The notes under the pieces are model-generated. The model was not told the DNA's origin. It saw only the letters and a list, made by a program, of their open reading frames with translations, and did no database searches. From Vibrio salilacus (GTDB taxonomy: Bacteria; Pseudomonadota; Gammaproteobacteria; Enterobacterales; Vibrionaceae): a stretch of DNA of 64,000 bases. The position numbers were made by a program, and so were the translations under genes. The stretch lies in contig NZ_NIVQ01000010.1 in assembly GCF_002811245.1 (NCBI RefSeq), forward strand, positions 1 to 64,000. Reading direction: 5' to 3'. Of this stretch, positions 56,192 to 64,000 are shown in pieces (positions within the stretch are counted from its first letter, which is position 1; each line of letters opens with the position of its first letter).

Positions 56192-56913
56192 TGTTAGAGA
56201 TTGTTTTCCAAGATGAGTATTTTGTTGCGGTCAACAAGCCTGCAGGAATGCTAGTGCACCGCAGTTGGCTTGATAAACACGAAACGCAGTTTGTGATGCA
56301 GACATTGCGTGATCAGATTGGCCAGCATGTGTTTCCGCTTCATCGGCTTGACAGACCGACCTCTGGGGTATTGATCTTTGCCTTGTCGAGTGAAGTTGCG
56401 TCGCAAGTGATGCCGATGTTTGCCAATCATGAAATGGAAAAAACCTATCATGCGATTGTGCGTGGTTGGATTTTGCAACCTGGCCGGCTCGATTATGCGC
56501 TCAAGGTTGAGTTAGATAAAATCGCCGATAAGCATGCCAGCCAAGAGAAAGAGGCGCAGGAAGCAGTGACGGACTACCAGCCATTGGCTCAGGTTGAGGT
56601 TGCGCACTCAACGGGTAAGTTTCCAACCACGCGCTATGGTTTAATCGAAATGAGGCCGCTGACTGGCCGTAAGCATCAATTGAGGCGGCATATGGCACAC
56701 CTCAGGCATCCCATTGTCGGTGATACGACCCATGGTGACGGAAAACATAACAAGCTGTTTAGAGACGTTTATGACTCACATCGGCTGCTGTTGCACGCAT
56801 CGAGATTAGCCTTTGTCCATCCGTTTACTGGCCAGAACGTGTTGATCAGCGCCAGTGTTGACCCAACGTGGCAAGCACTGTGCGCTGAGTTTGATTGGCA
56901 AGTACCTCAGTAA
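56191..56913 (+). CDS. truC: tRNA pseudouridine(65) synthase TruC
   Basis: Forms pseudouridine 65 in tRNA; 240 aa. The RluA-family catalytic Asp is in HRLDRPTSGVLIF, with the flanking VNKPAGMLVHRSWLDKHE and GRKHQLRRHMAHLRHPIVGD. The ATG at 56191 gives MLEIVFQDEYFVAVNKP, as in E. coli; a GTG at 56182 is not needed. Confidence 0.95.
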   Translation: MLEIVFQDEYFVAVNKPAGMLVHRSWLDKHETQFVMQTLRDQIGQHVFPLHRLDRPTSGVLIFALSSEVASQVMPMFANHEMEKTYHAIVRGWILQPGRLDYALKVELDKIADKHASQEKEAQEAVTDYQPLAQVEVAHSTGKFPTTRYGLIEMRPLTGRKHQLRRHMAHLRHPIVGDTTHGDGKHNKLFRDVYDSHRLLLHASRLAFVHPFTGQNVLISASVDPTWQALCAEFDWQVPQ

Positions 56914-56940
56914 CATTGACTGAAAAAAGGAATTGAAACA

Positions 56941-56970
56941 AAACAGCCCTCAAAAATGAGGGCTGTTTAT
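56941..56970. terminator. truC / dxs terminator
   Basis: AAACAGCCCTC pairs with GAGGGCTGTTT around six bases between two convergent operons. Confidence 0.85.
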
Positions 56971-56987
56971 TGGTATACACACTGAGT

Positions 56988-58853
56988 CTACTTTTTAAGG
57001 TATTGACGAATCGATGCTTCGATTCCTTTGGCGTCTAAACCGAGTTCTTGATGCAGTTCATCTTGTGTTCCTTGAGCAATGAACTGATCAGGCAGGCCTA
57101 AAGTGAGGACAGGTTTGACCTGTTTCTCCTGCATCATAAACTCAATAACCCCAGCTCCCGCGCCACCCGCAATGGCATTTTCTTCTAGAGTAACAATAAC
57201 GTCATGCTCTGCGACAAGTAGTTTGATTAACGCTTCATCAAGCGGTTTAACAAAACGCATATCGGCGACCGTCGCATTGAGGGACTCTGCAGCCTCAAGC
57301 GCATTGGCTAAGAAGGTACCAAAACTTAAAATTGCGACTTTCTCGCCTTGACGAACTAAGCGGCCTTTGCCAATTTCGAGGGCGGTAAATTCAGTTTGAA
57401 TATCGGTACCTATGCCATTACCACGAGGATAACGAACTGCCGATGGACCGTTATGCTTATGGCCTGTGTAGAGCATTTGACGGCATTCGTTTTCATCACT
57501 TGGCGCCATAATCACCATATTTGGTATGCAGCGCATAAAGCTCAGGTCAAAGGCGCCTTGGTGAGTTTGACCATCGGCACCGACCAGTCCGGCGCGATCA
57601 ATAGCAAACATCACAGGCAAATCCATAATCGCCACATCATGAATCAACTGATCGTAGCCACGTTGCAAGAAAGTCGAATAAATGGCGACAATGGGGTGGT
57701 TGCCGGAGATGGCCATTCCTGCCGCCAGTGTTACCGCGTGCTGTTCTGCAATCGCCACATCGAAGTATTGCTCTGGATATTCTTTGGAAAAACGCACCAT
57801 TCCTGAGCCTTCGCGCATCGCTGGCGTAATCGCCATTAACTTTGGATCTTGCGCGGCCATATCACATAAGAAATCACCGAAGATTTTGGAGAAGCTTGGT
57901 TTTCCGCCGCTGCTTTTTGGCAGCGAATTATGGCTTGGATCGAATTTTGGCACGCCATGATAACCAATCGGATCTTTTTCCGCTGGCTCGTAGCCTTTAC
58001 CTTTCTTGGTCATAATGTGCAAAAACTGCGGGCCTTTCAACTCACGCATGTTTTTGAGCGTTTTTACTAACTCATTGACATCATGTCCATCCACAGGACC
58101 AATATAGTTAAAGCCGAGCTCTTCAAATAATGTCCCCGGAACCACCATCCCTTTCAGATGTTCTTCGGTGCGACGAACTAATTCTTTAATTGGCGGAACG
58201 CCAGAAAGTACTTTCTTACTACCTTCACGAATAGAGGTGTATAGATGACCTGATAGCAATTGAGCAAGATGATTGTTCAGCGCGCCAACGTTCTCGGATA
58301 TCGACATTTCATTGTCGTTCAAAATCACCAGCATATCAGGGTGAACATCACCAGCGTGGTTCATCGCTTCAAACGCCATACCTGCGGTTATCGCGCCATC
58401 GCCGATGACACTGACCACTTTACGACCTTGCGCTTCTTGTGCGGCACTAATCGCCATTCCAAGTGCGGCACTGATTGAGGTAGAAGAGTGACCAACTGAT
58501 AAGGTGTCGTATTCACTCTCGCCACGCCAAGGAAAGGGGTGCAGTCCGCCTTTTTGACGAATAGTTGGCATCTGATCGCGACGACCAGTTAAAATTTTAT
58601 GTGGGTACGCTTGGTGGCCGACATCCCACACCAACTGGTCAAAGGGTGTGTTATAGACGTAGTGTAGAGCGGCAGTTAGCTCTACGGTTCCTAAGCCTGA
58701 GGCTAGGTGACCACTTGACTGGCTAACTGAATTAAGTAGATAGGTGCGTAGCTCATCACACAGTTTAGGCAGTATCTCTCTTGGGAGGCTGCGCAGCTCC
58801 TCAGGGGTATCTGCTAGAGCCAGTGTTGGGTACTTTGAAATATCAAGAGTCAT
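56988..58853 (-). CDS. dxs: 1-Deoxy-D-xylulose-5-phosphate synthase
   Basis: First step of the methylerythritol-phosphate isoprenoid pathway; 621 aa (E. coli 620). Thiamine diphosphate binds at [15 protein letters not shown]...[31 protein letters not shown] is the N-terminal active-site region, and [17 protein letters not shown] holds the catalytic Glu. It is the last gene of xseB-ispA-dxs, 20 bases after ispA. Confidence 0.97.
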   Translation of the reverse strand: MTLDISKYPTLALADTPEELRSLPREILPKLCDELRTYLLNSVSQSSGHLASGLGTVELTAALHYVYNTPFDQLVWDVGHQAYPHKILTGRRDQMPTIRQKGGLHPFPWRGESEYDTLSVGHSSTSISAALGMAISAAQEAQGRKVVSVIGDGAITAGMAFEAMNHAGDVHPDMLVILNDNEMSISENVGALNNHLAQLLSGHLYTSIREGSKKVLSGVPPIKELVRRTEEHLKGMVVPGTLFEELGFNYIGPVDGHDVNELVKTLKNMRELKGPQFLHIMTKKGKGYEPAEKDPIGYHGVPKFDPSHNSLPKSSGGKPSFSKIFGDFLCDMAAQDPKLMAITPAMREGSGMVRFSKEYPEQYFDVAIAEQHAVTLAAGMAISGNHPIVAIYSTFLQRGYDQLIHDVAIMDLPVMFAIDRAGLVGADGQTHQGAFDLSFMRCIPNMVIMAPSDENECRQMLYTGHKHNGPSAVRYPRGNGIGTDIQTEFTALEIGKGRLVRQGEKVAILSFGTFLANALEAAESLNATVADMRFVKPLDEALIKLLVAEHDVIVTLEENAIAGGAGAGVIEFMMQEKQVKPVLTLGLPDQFIAQGTQDELHQELGLDAKGIEASIRQYLKK

Positions 58854-58873
58854 ATAATTGCGCGCTTATAGTG

Positions 58874-59767
58874 TTAGTTCTTGCGCTCGATGACATATCG
58901 GGCGAACTCTTCGAGTAACTCTGTATTGTATGGGATTGCATTCAATGCTTGAAGTGCTTCATTTAACAGAGTGTGAGCTTTGTTAACAGCTCCGTCTAAT
59001 CCAAGCAGAGCTGGATACGTGCTTTTATTGGCTTGTTGGTCAGAACCTTGCGGCTTGCCTAAGGTTTTTGTGTCACTAATAATATCCAGAATGTCATCTT
59101 GAACCTGAAATGCCAGGCCAATGGCGTCGGCATATTTGTCTAAGTGAGGCATCACCTCTACCCCTTTACTACCTGCGGCAAGGGCCCCCAAACGTATGGC
59201 GGCCTTCATAAGCGCCCCCGTTTTATTGCGATGAATTTCTTTGAGTTCATCTAAGGTGACTTGTCTGTTTTCTGCAGCAAGGTCGAGAGCTTGTCCCATA
59301 CACATCCCATTAGCACCTGACGCTTGTGCGAGCACTTTTACCATTTTTATACGGTTAATTTCTGCTCGTGGGTTCAATGGCCCGTCAGCTAAAATAGTAA
59401 AGGCTAGCGTTTGCAGTGCATCACCAGTAAGAATCGCGGTCGCTTCATCAAATTTAATGTGGCATGTTGGTTGACCACGACGTAACTCGTCGTCGTCCAT
59501 GGCTGGCAGATCGTCATGAATCAAAGAATAAGCATGAATACACTCTACTGCACTGGCAGGAGTGTCGAGCTCTTCGAGTTCACAACCGAGCATTTGGCCA
59601 GTAATGTAAACCAAAAATGGACGTGCACGCTTGCCTCCGAGTAGCAAACCGTAACGCATTGCCTCGATCAGAGGCAGGTTCTGATGAGGTAGAGATTGCA
59701 ACCACTGCTCTAATTGAGCATTATTTCGTTGTTGAAGTAAGGACAAGGCCTCATGCATAACAGCCAT
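58874..59767 (-). CDS. ispA: Farnesyl diphosphate synthase IspA
   Basis: Makes FPP from IPP and DMAPP/GPP; 297 aa (E. coli 299). The first aspartate-rich motif is SLIHDDLPAMDDDELRRG and the second QVQDDILDIISD; LLGGKRARPFLVY is the conserved early substrate-binding segment. The start is 59767 or the in-frame ATG at 59758; neither has a strong ribosome binding site, suggesting coupling to xseB 12 bases upstream. Confidence 0.95.
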   Translation of the reverse strand: MAVMHEALSLLQQRNNAQLEQWLQSLPHQNLPLIEAMRYGLLLGGKRARPFLVYITGQMLGCELEELDTPASAVECIHAYSLIHDDLPAMDDDELRRGQPTCHIKFDEATAILTGDALQTLAFTILADGPLNPRAEINRIKMVKVLAQASGANGMCMGQALDLAAENRQVTLDELKEIHRNKTGALMKAAIRLGALAAGSKGVEVMPHLDKYADAIGLAFQVQDDILDIISDTKTLGKPQGSDQQANKSTYPALLGLDGAVNKAHTLLNEALQALNAIPYNTELLEEFARYVIERKN

Positions 59768-59779
59768 AGGTGTAATTAA

Positions 59780-60022
59780 TTAATCCGTCGTGGTGTCAAA
59801 GTCACTGAGAGCTGAGTCGTCATCATTTTGCAGTAGAATACTGACGCGTTGCTCGGCATCGTTGAGTTTAGCCTGACCTGCACGAGCAAGGGTAATCCCA
59901 CGTTCAAATTTTTTCAGTGCGTCGTCTAGTGCTAAATCACCATTTTCAAGGTTTTCAACAATCACATCGAGTTCCTCAATGGTTGCCTCGAAAGTCATGT
60001 TTTCTGGTTTTTTGCTCGCCAT
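59780..60022 (-). CDS. xseB: Exodeoxyribonuclease VII small subunit
   Basis: 80 aa, the normal length. The conserved core is FEATIEELDVIVENLENGDLALDDALKKFERGITLARAGQAKLNDAEQRV, a two-helix coiled coil. It works with XseA (not in the window). It is the first gene of xseB-ispA-dxs. Confidence 0.95.
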   Translation of the reverse strand: MASKKPENMTFEATIEELDVIVENLENGDLALDDALKKFERGITLARAGQAKLNDAEQRVSILLQNDDDSALSDFDTTTD

Positions 60023-60218
60023 AACGGTTCTACTTTGACAAAGATGGACGAAAGTTACCTTAGCCGATAATGATGGTCAAATTTAACCGAGTAAATTTGT
60101 TAGAAAAATCGAGATAAAGCGGTCTATGGTGTGTGTCGGTAAGTGATAACGCTAAAGTTTAGTTATGTGTTACGTGCCAAACAACTATAGTTATGTGAAA
60201 GCGGTATCAATAAAAGAC

Positions 60219-60244
60219 TAAAGATCTGAAGATGTTGCCGATAT
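60219..60244 (+). promoter_or_regulatory. Flagellar sigma-28 promoter of pomAB
   Basis: TAAA (60219-60222), 14 bases, GCCGATAT (60237-60244). This is one base off the FliA consensus TAAA-N15-GCCGATAA and places the start about 33 bases before pomA. Late flagellar class control is expected. Confidence 0.75.
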
Positions 60245-60283
60245 AATTTGATAGAAGCTTATAGATAGCATGAGGATTGTTTT

Positions 60284-61048
60284 GTGGATTTAGCGACACT
60301 GCTGGGACTGATTGGCGGATTGGCTTTCGTTATCATGGCGATGGTGCTTGGCGGAAGCATCATGATGTTTGTCGACGTCACGTCGATTCTTATCGTGGTT
60401 GGCGGCTCGACGTTCGTGGTGCTGATGAAGTTCACTATTGGACAATTTTTTAGTGCCGCAAAGATCGCGGGAAAAGCCTTCATGTTCAAGTCTGACGAGC
60501 CAGAGGATTTGATCGCTAAAGTGGTTGAAATGGCCGATGCCGCGCGTAAGGGCGGCTTTCTTGCCCTAGAAGAGATGGAAATTACGAATAGTTTTATGCA
60601 AAAAGGTATCGATCTATTAGTGGATGGCCATGACGCTGATGTAGTACGTGCTGCCTTGCAAAAAGACATCTCTTTGACTGATGAACGTCACGAGTTTGGC
60701 GCTGCAGTGTTTCGTGCTTTTGGTGATGTAACTCCTGCTATGGGGATGATTGGTACTTTGGTCGGTCTTGTCGCCATGCTATCTAACATGGATGACCCTA
60801 AGGCTATTGGCCCGGCCATGGCGGTGGCTCTTTTGACAACCTTGTATGGTGCGATTTTGTCTAACATGGTGTTTTTCCCCATTGCTGACAAATTATCGTT
60901 ACGCCGTGAACAAGAAAAACTCAATCGTCGTTTGATTATGGATGGTGTGCTTGCTATTCAAGATGGTCAAAACCCGCGTGTCATTGACAGTTATCTTAAG
61001 AATTATCTCAATGAAGGTAAGCGCGTACTTGACGTAGATAACGAGTAG
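60284..61048 (+). CDS. pomA: Sodium-driven flagellar stator protein PomA
   Basis: 254 aa with four membrane segments and a large cytoplasmic loop between TM2 and TM3. TPAMGMIGTLVGLVAMLSNM is TM3, and the loop contains the charged residues that contact the rotor (RKGGFLALEEMEI). The GTG start follows AGGA. PomA with PomB forms the Na+-powered stator of the Vibrio polar flagellum. It is in an operon with pomB, four bases apart. Confidence 0.95.
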   Translation: MDLATLLGLIGGLAFVIMAMVLGGSIMMFVDVTSILIVVGGSTFVVLMKFTIGQFFSAAKIAGKAFMFKSDEPEDLIAKVVEMADAARKGGFLALEEMEITNSFMQKGIDLLVDGHDADVVRAALQKDISLTDERHEFGAAVFRAFGDVTPAMGMIGTLVGLVAMLSNMDDPKAIGPAMAVALLTTLYGAILSNMVFFPIADKLSLRREQEKLNRRLIMDGVLAIQDGQNPRVIDSYLKNYLNEGKRVLDVDNE

Positions 61049-61052
61049 GGAA

Positions 61053-62009
61053 ATGACAATGGAAGAAGAGAATGAGTGCAAATGTCCGCCCCCAGGCCTG
61101 CCGTTATGGATGGGAACTTTTGCTGACTTGATGTCTCTGTTGATGTGTTTCTTTGTTCTTTTGTTATCGTTTTCTGAAATGGACGTGCTTAAGTTCAAGC
61201 AGATCGCAGGTTCGATGAAGTTTGCTTTTGGTGTGCAAAATCGCCTAGAGGTCAAAGATATTCCCAAAGGCACCAGTATTATTGCCCAAGAGTTTAGACC
61301 GGGCAGACCAGAGCCAACGCCGATTGATGTCATCATGCAACAGACCATTGATATTACTCAGCAAACCTTAGAATTTCATGAAGGCGAGTCAGATCGCGCT
61401 GGGGGCACCCAACGCGACCAAGGTACGTTAACTGGGGGGCAGTCGCCCGAGACATCGACCCAAAACAACCAAAATACTGAATCGGATAATCAACAGCAGC
61501 AAGCAGCGCAAATGTCTGAAGAGCTTGAAACGCTGGTCGAAAGTATTAAGAAAGCGCTTGAGCGCGAAATTGAACAAGGTGCCATTGAGGTGGAAAATCT
61601 TGGTCAGCAAATTGATATTCGTATTCGTGAAAAAGGAGCGTTCCCTGAAGGCTCTGCGTTCTTACAACCTAAATTCCGTCCATTGGTGCGCCAGATAGCC
61701 GATTTAGTCAAAGATATTCCGGGCGTAGTCCGAGTGTCTGGGCACACCGATAATCAGCGCCTAGACTCGCAGTTATACCGTTCGAACTGGGATCTGTCCG
61801 CACAGCGCGCCGTCTCCGTGGCGCAAGAGATGGAAAAAGTGCGCGGCTTTAATCACGAACGGCTGCAGGTTCGGGGTATGGCGGATACGGTGCCGTTAGG
61901 CCCGAATGATACCGAAGCACAACGCTCGCGTAATCGCCGAGTTGAAATCAGCATTATGCAAGGCGAAGCGTTACTCAGTGATGAGGTGCCGGCATTGCTA
62001 CCTGAATAA
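61053..62009 (+). CDS. pomB: Sodium-driven flagellar stator protein PomB
   Basis: 318 aa. One membrane segment holds the ion-binding Asp in WMGTFADLMSLLMCFFVLLLSF (Asp25 here, Asp24 in V. alginolyticus). A periplasmic linker follows, then an OmpA-like peptidoglycan-binding domain (VRVSGHTDN, RSNWDLSAQRAVSV, RVEISIM). The ribosome binding site AGGGAA precedes the ATG; an alternative ATG is two codons later. Cys-containing ECKCPPPG at the N-terminus is as in Vibrio PomB. Confidence 0.96.
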   Translation: MTMEEENECKCPPPGLPLWMGTFADLMSLLMCFFVLLLSFSEMDVLKFKQIAGSMKFAFGVQNRLEVKDIPKGTSIIAQEFRPGRPEPTPIDVIMQQTIDITQQTLEFHEGESDRAGGTQRDQGTLTGGQSPETSTQNNQNTESDNQQQQAAQMSEELETLVESIKKALEREIEQGAIEVENLGQQIDIRIREKGAFPEGSAFLQPKFRPLVRQIADLVKDIPGVVRVSGHTDNQRLDSQLYRSNWDLSAQRAVSVAQEMEKVRGFNHERLQVRGMADTVPLGPNDTEAQRSRNRRVEISIMQGEALLSDEVPALLPE

Positions 62010-62028
62010 AAGTAAATCAAACCAAAGA

Positions 62029-62062
62029 CTAAGACGAGCTTTAAACGCTCGTCTTTTTTATG
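62029..62062 (+). terminator. pomAB terminator
   Basis: GACGAGC pairs with GCTCGTC around seven bases, followed by TTTTTT. Confidence 0.85.
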
Positions 62063-62175
62063 GCCATTGCTTCATGTATAATCTTGCGCCCTTAGCGGCA
62101 GCTTAGTGTTAAAACTAACTGCTACGCTCTCTAGAGCAGCAAAATCAGCGAAACAGTTAACTTGTGAAGTGAATT

Positions 62176-63624
62176 ATGAAATTTATCGTCAAGCCCCATC
62201 CAGAAATTTTTGTAAAAAGTGAGTCTGTGCGTAAGCGCTTCACAAAGATTCTTGAATGTAATATCCGTAACATCATCAAGAGTCGTACAGAGTCTGTTGC
62301 TGTTTTTAACCGTCGTGATCACATTGAGGTGACATCAGAGTCTTCTCAATACCATCAAGAAGTGCTAGACGTTTTGACTCACACGTCTGGTATTCACCAT
62401 GTGCTGGAAGTTCAGCAGTCTGAATTTACTGATTTGCATAATATTTTTGAGCAGGTTTTAGAGCTTAATCGTCCTCGCATCGAAGGTAAAACCTTTGTTG
62501 TTCGGGCTAAGCGCCGTGGTAAGCATGACTTTACCTCGATTGAACTTGAACGTTATGTCGGTGGTGGTATTAATCAATCGATTGAAAGCGCCAGCGTAAA
62601 ACTGCGTCGCCCTGATGTAACGATTAATCTAGAAGTGGTCAATGAAAAGCTGAACCAAGTGATCGCACGTTATAAAGGTTTGGGCGGTTTCCCTTTAGGT
62701 ACTCAAGAAGATGTACTTAGCCTTATTTCTGGCGGTTTTGACTCTGGCGTTTCTAGCTACTTGCACATCAAACGTGGTTCAAAAGTCCATTACTGTTTCT
62801 TTAATCTTGGGGGCCCAGCACATGAAATCGGCGTAAAGCAGGTCTCGCACTACCTTTGGAATAAATATGGTTCATCGGCCAAGGTACGTTTTATCTCGGT
62901 TGACTTTGAACCCGTTGTGGCTGAAATTTTAGAAAAAGTCGATGACGGTCAGATGGGTGTGGTATTAAAACGTATGTTTATGCGCGCCGCTGGCATGGTG
63001 GCAGATAAGTTTGGTATTCAAGCGTTAGTGACGGGTGAGGCGATTGGCCAAGTTTCAAGCCAGACACTGACCAACTTGCGTCATATCGATGGTGTCACCG
63101 ATACATTAATCTTGCGCCCACTGATTAACTGGGACAAGGAAGACATCATTAATCTTGCGCGTGATATCGGTACTGAAGATTTCGCGAAAACCATGCCTGA
63201 ATATTGTGGTGTCATTTCTAAAAAGCCAACGGTCAAAGCAGTAAAAGCGAAACTAGAAGCGGAAGAAGCCAAATTCGACTTTGCTCTGCTTGAGCAAGTG
63301 GTCAATGATGCGCGCGTGATGGATATTCGCGATATTGCCAAAGAGACAGAGCAAGCGGCGCCAGAGGTGGAGCAAGTTCAAGCGGTGGAACAAGATGCCA
63401 TCGTGCTCGATATTCGCAGCGCTGAAGAGCAAGAAGATAACCCACTAGTGATTGATGATGTCGAAGTGAAACACTTGCCTTTCTTCAAGCTTGGCACTCA
63501 GTTTGGTGACCTAGACCAGTCTAAAATGTATCTGCTTTACTGTGATCGTGGGGTAATGAGTCGTCTGCAGGCGCTATATCTGCAAGAACAAGGCTTTAGT
63601 AACGTCAAAGTTTACCGCCCTTAA
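62176..63624 (+). CDS. thiI: tRNA 4-thiouridylation / thiamine sulfurtransferase ThiI
   Basis: 482 aa (same as E. coli). An N-terminal ferredoxin-like plus THUMP domain (to about 165) binds tRNA. The PP-loop [11 protein letters not shown] (about 185) activates U8 by adenylation. A conserved Cys lies in [13 protein letters not shown] (about 344). The C-terminal rhodanese domain has the catalytic Cys in [13 protein letters not shown] (about 456), so both the tRNA s4U and thiazole roles are supported. It has its own terminator. Confidence 0.96.
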   Translation: MKFIVKPHPEIFVKSESVRKRFTKILECNIRNIIKSRTESVAVFNRRDHIEVTSESSQYHQEVLDVLTHTSGIHHVLEVQQSEFTDLHNIFEQVLELNRPRIEGKTFVVRAKRRGKHDFTSIELERYVGGGINQSIESASVKLRRPDVTINLEVVNEKLNQVIARYKGLGGFPLGTQEDVLSLISGGFDSGVSSYLHIKRGSKVHYCFFNLGGPAHEIGVKQVSHYLWNKYGSSAKVRFISVDFEPVVAEILEKVDDGQMGVVLKRMFMRAAGMVADKFGIQALVTGEAIGQVSSQTLTNLRHIDGVTDTLILRPLINWDKEDIINLARDIGTEDFAKTMPEYCGVISKKPTVKAVKAKLEAEEAKFDFALLEQVVNDARVMDIRDIAKETEQAAPEVEQVQAVEQDAIVLDIRSAEEQEDNPLVIDDVEVKHLPFFKLGTQFGDLDQSKMYLLYCDRGVMSRLQALYLQEQGFSNVKVYRP

Positions 63625-63643
63625 AACAAGACGTTAATCTGAT

Positions 63644-63685
63644 TAGAAAGCGCAAATCGTTGATTCGATTTGTGCTTTTTTTTCA
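63644..63685 (+). terminator. thiI terminator
   Basis: AAGCGCAAATCG pairs with CGATTTGTGCTT around six bases, followed by eight T. Confidence 0.8.
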
Positions 63686-63749
63686 AAAAACAGGTGAGGT
63701 TATTGGATTTAGCGATCGGCAATAAATGGTATTATAACCTTAGCGGCAT

Positions 63750-63949
63750 AAAAAAACACCGCCATAGAGGCGGTGCTAAAAAAATTGACAGACAGGTCAA
63801 AATAAATACAGGAAGTATATGTTTCGTTTCTGCTTGAAACAAAACTGGTAGAAACCTACCGAACTCGAAATACGAGTTTGCAAACACAACATCGCAAAGA
63901 GTAGTCAATTGATTCCCAAAGGAATCAAGCCGTTCTGACTTCTCTTTGC
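63750..63949 (-). ncRNA. gcvB: GcvB small RNA
   Basis: About 200 nt on the minus strand. It has the G/U-rich R1 segment GATGTTGTGTTTGC, the conserved ACTTCCTGTA...GACCTGTCTGTC region, and the terminator CACCGCC/GGCGGTG followed by T, all hallmarks of GcvB. An Hfq-dependent repressor of amino-acid and peptide transport mRNAs in enterics. Its promoter is visible just upstream; the usual partner gcvA would lie beyond the right edge. Confidence 0.9.
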
Positions 63950-63956
63950 GGGGTGA

Positions 63957-63985
63957 AATATAGAATTTCTCTGGTCGTCAGGCAA
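63957..63985 (-). promoter_or_regulatory. gcvB promoter
   Basis: Minus strand: TTGCCT (63985-63980), 17 bases, TATATT (63962-63957), placing the RNA start about seven bases on, near 63949. In enterics this promoter is activated by GcvA. Confidence 0.7.
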
Positions 63986-64000
63986 TGGACATTTTATAAT

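Noticed and set aside
60063..60070. GCCGATAA resembling a sigma-28 -10 element
   Set aside because: No TAAA at the proper distance upstream, and it faces away from the nearest start of a plus-strand gene; the site at 60219-60244 is much better.

Overview
The window is a stretch of gammaproteobacterial housekeeping chromosome, most likely a Vibrio or close relative. Four observations point there: sodium-type polar flagellar stator genes (pomA/pomB), a nagE that ends after its IIB domain, two CsrB-family RNAs with VarA/GacA-type control, and an ilvYC-vexRAB neighbourhood. Almost every gene is a recognisable core gene. I found no prophage, insertion sequence, CRISPR array, integron or defence island. 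Many start codons were set downstream of the longest open frame, because a ribosome binding site and the known family N-terminus agree there.

Layout. (1) 1-21.7 kb: polA, Spot 42 RNA, engB, cytochrome c4, a CsrB-family RNA, a methyltransferase, yihI, a DUF2489 gene, hemN, ilvY/ilvC, ubiK, vexRAB, rep, cytochrome c5, and a tRNA array (Arg-CCG, His, Pro, His, Pro) full of decayed tRNA-Pro-like copies. (2) 21.7-24.2 kb: a TraB/GumN-family gene and a POT peptide transporter. (3) 24.4-52.8 kb: asnB, a KefB-like antiporter, the nagC-nagA / nagE divergent pair, glnS, fur, a DUF4442 gene, fldA, a DUF2788 gene, ybfF, seqA, pgm, a DUF1853 gene, a NIF3-family gene, gltA, then the TCA series sdhCDAB-sucAB-sucCD. 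(4) 52.9-64 kb: a small coiled-coil protein gene, a second and longer CsrB-family RNA, a GNAT gene, DUF3301 and DUF3549 genes, yqcC-truC, xseB-ispA-dxs, pomAB, thiI, and GcvB RNA on the minus strand at the right edge.

How the genes work together. gltA, sdhCDAB, sucAB and sucCD form a nearly complete oxidative TCA module, with ArcA-like repeats and a palindrome between gltA and sdhC. nagE imports and phosphorylates GlcNAc, nagA deacetylates it, and nagC regulates both from a shared intergenic region with a CRP site. vexRAB is a regulator plus a drug-efflux adaptor and pump. xseB-ispA-dxs makes an exonuclease subunit and isoprenoid precursors. Four or five small RNAs (Spot 42, a candidate neighbour, two CsrB-type RNAs, GcvB) lie in this one window.

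The signals most worth a second look are non-coding: the decayed tandem tRNA-Pro copies, a three-segment mutually exclusive hairpin at the sucB stop codon, DnaA boxes with clustered GATC sites before polA, and a candidate sRNA between Spot 42 and engB. No clearly new protein system was found.
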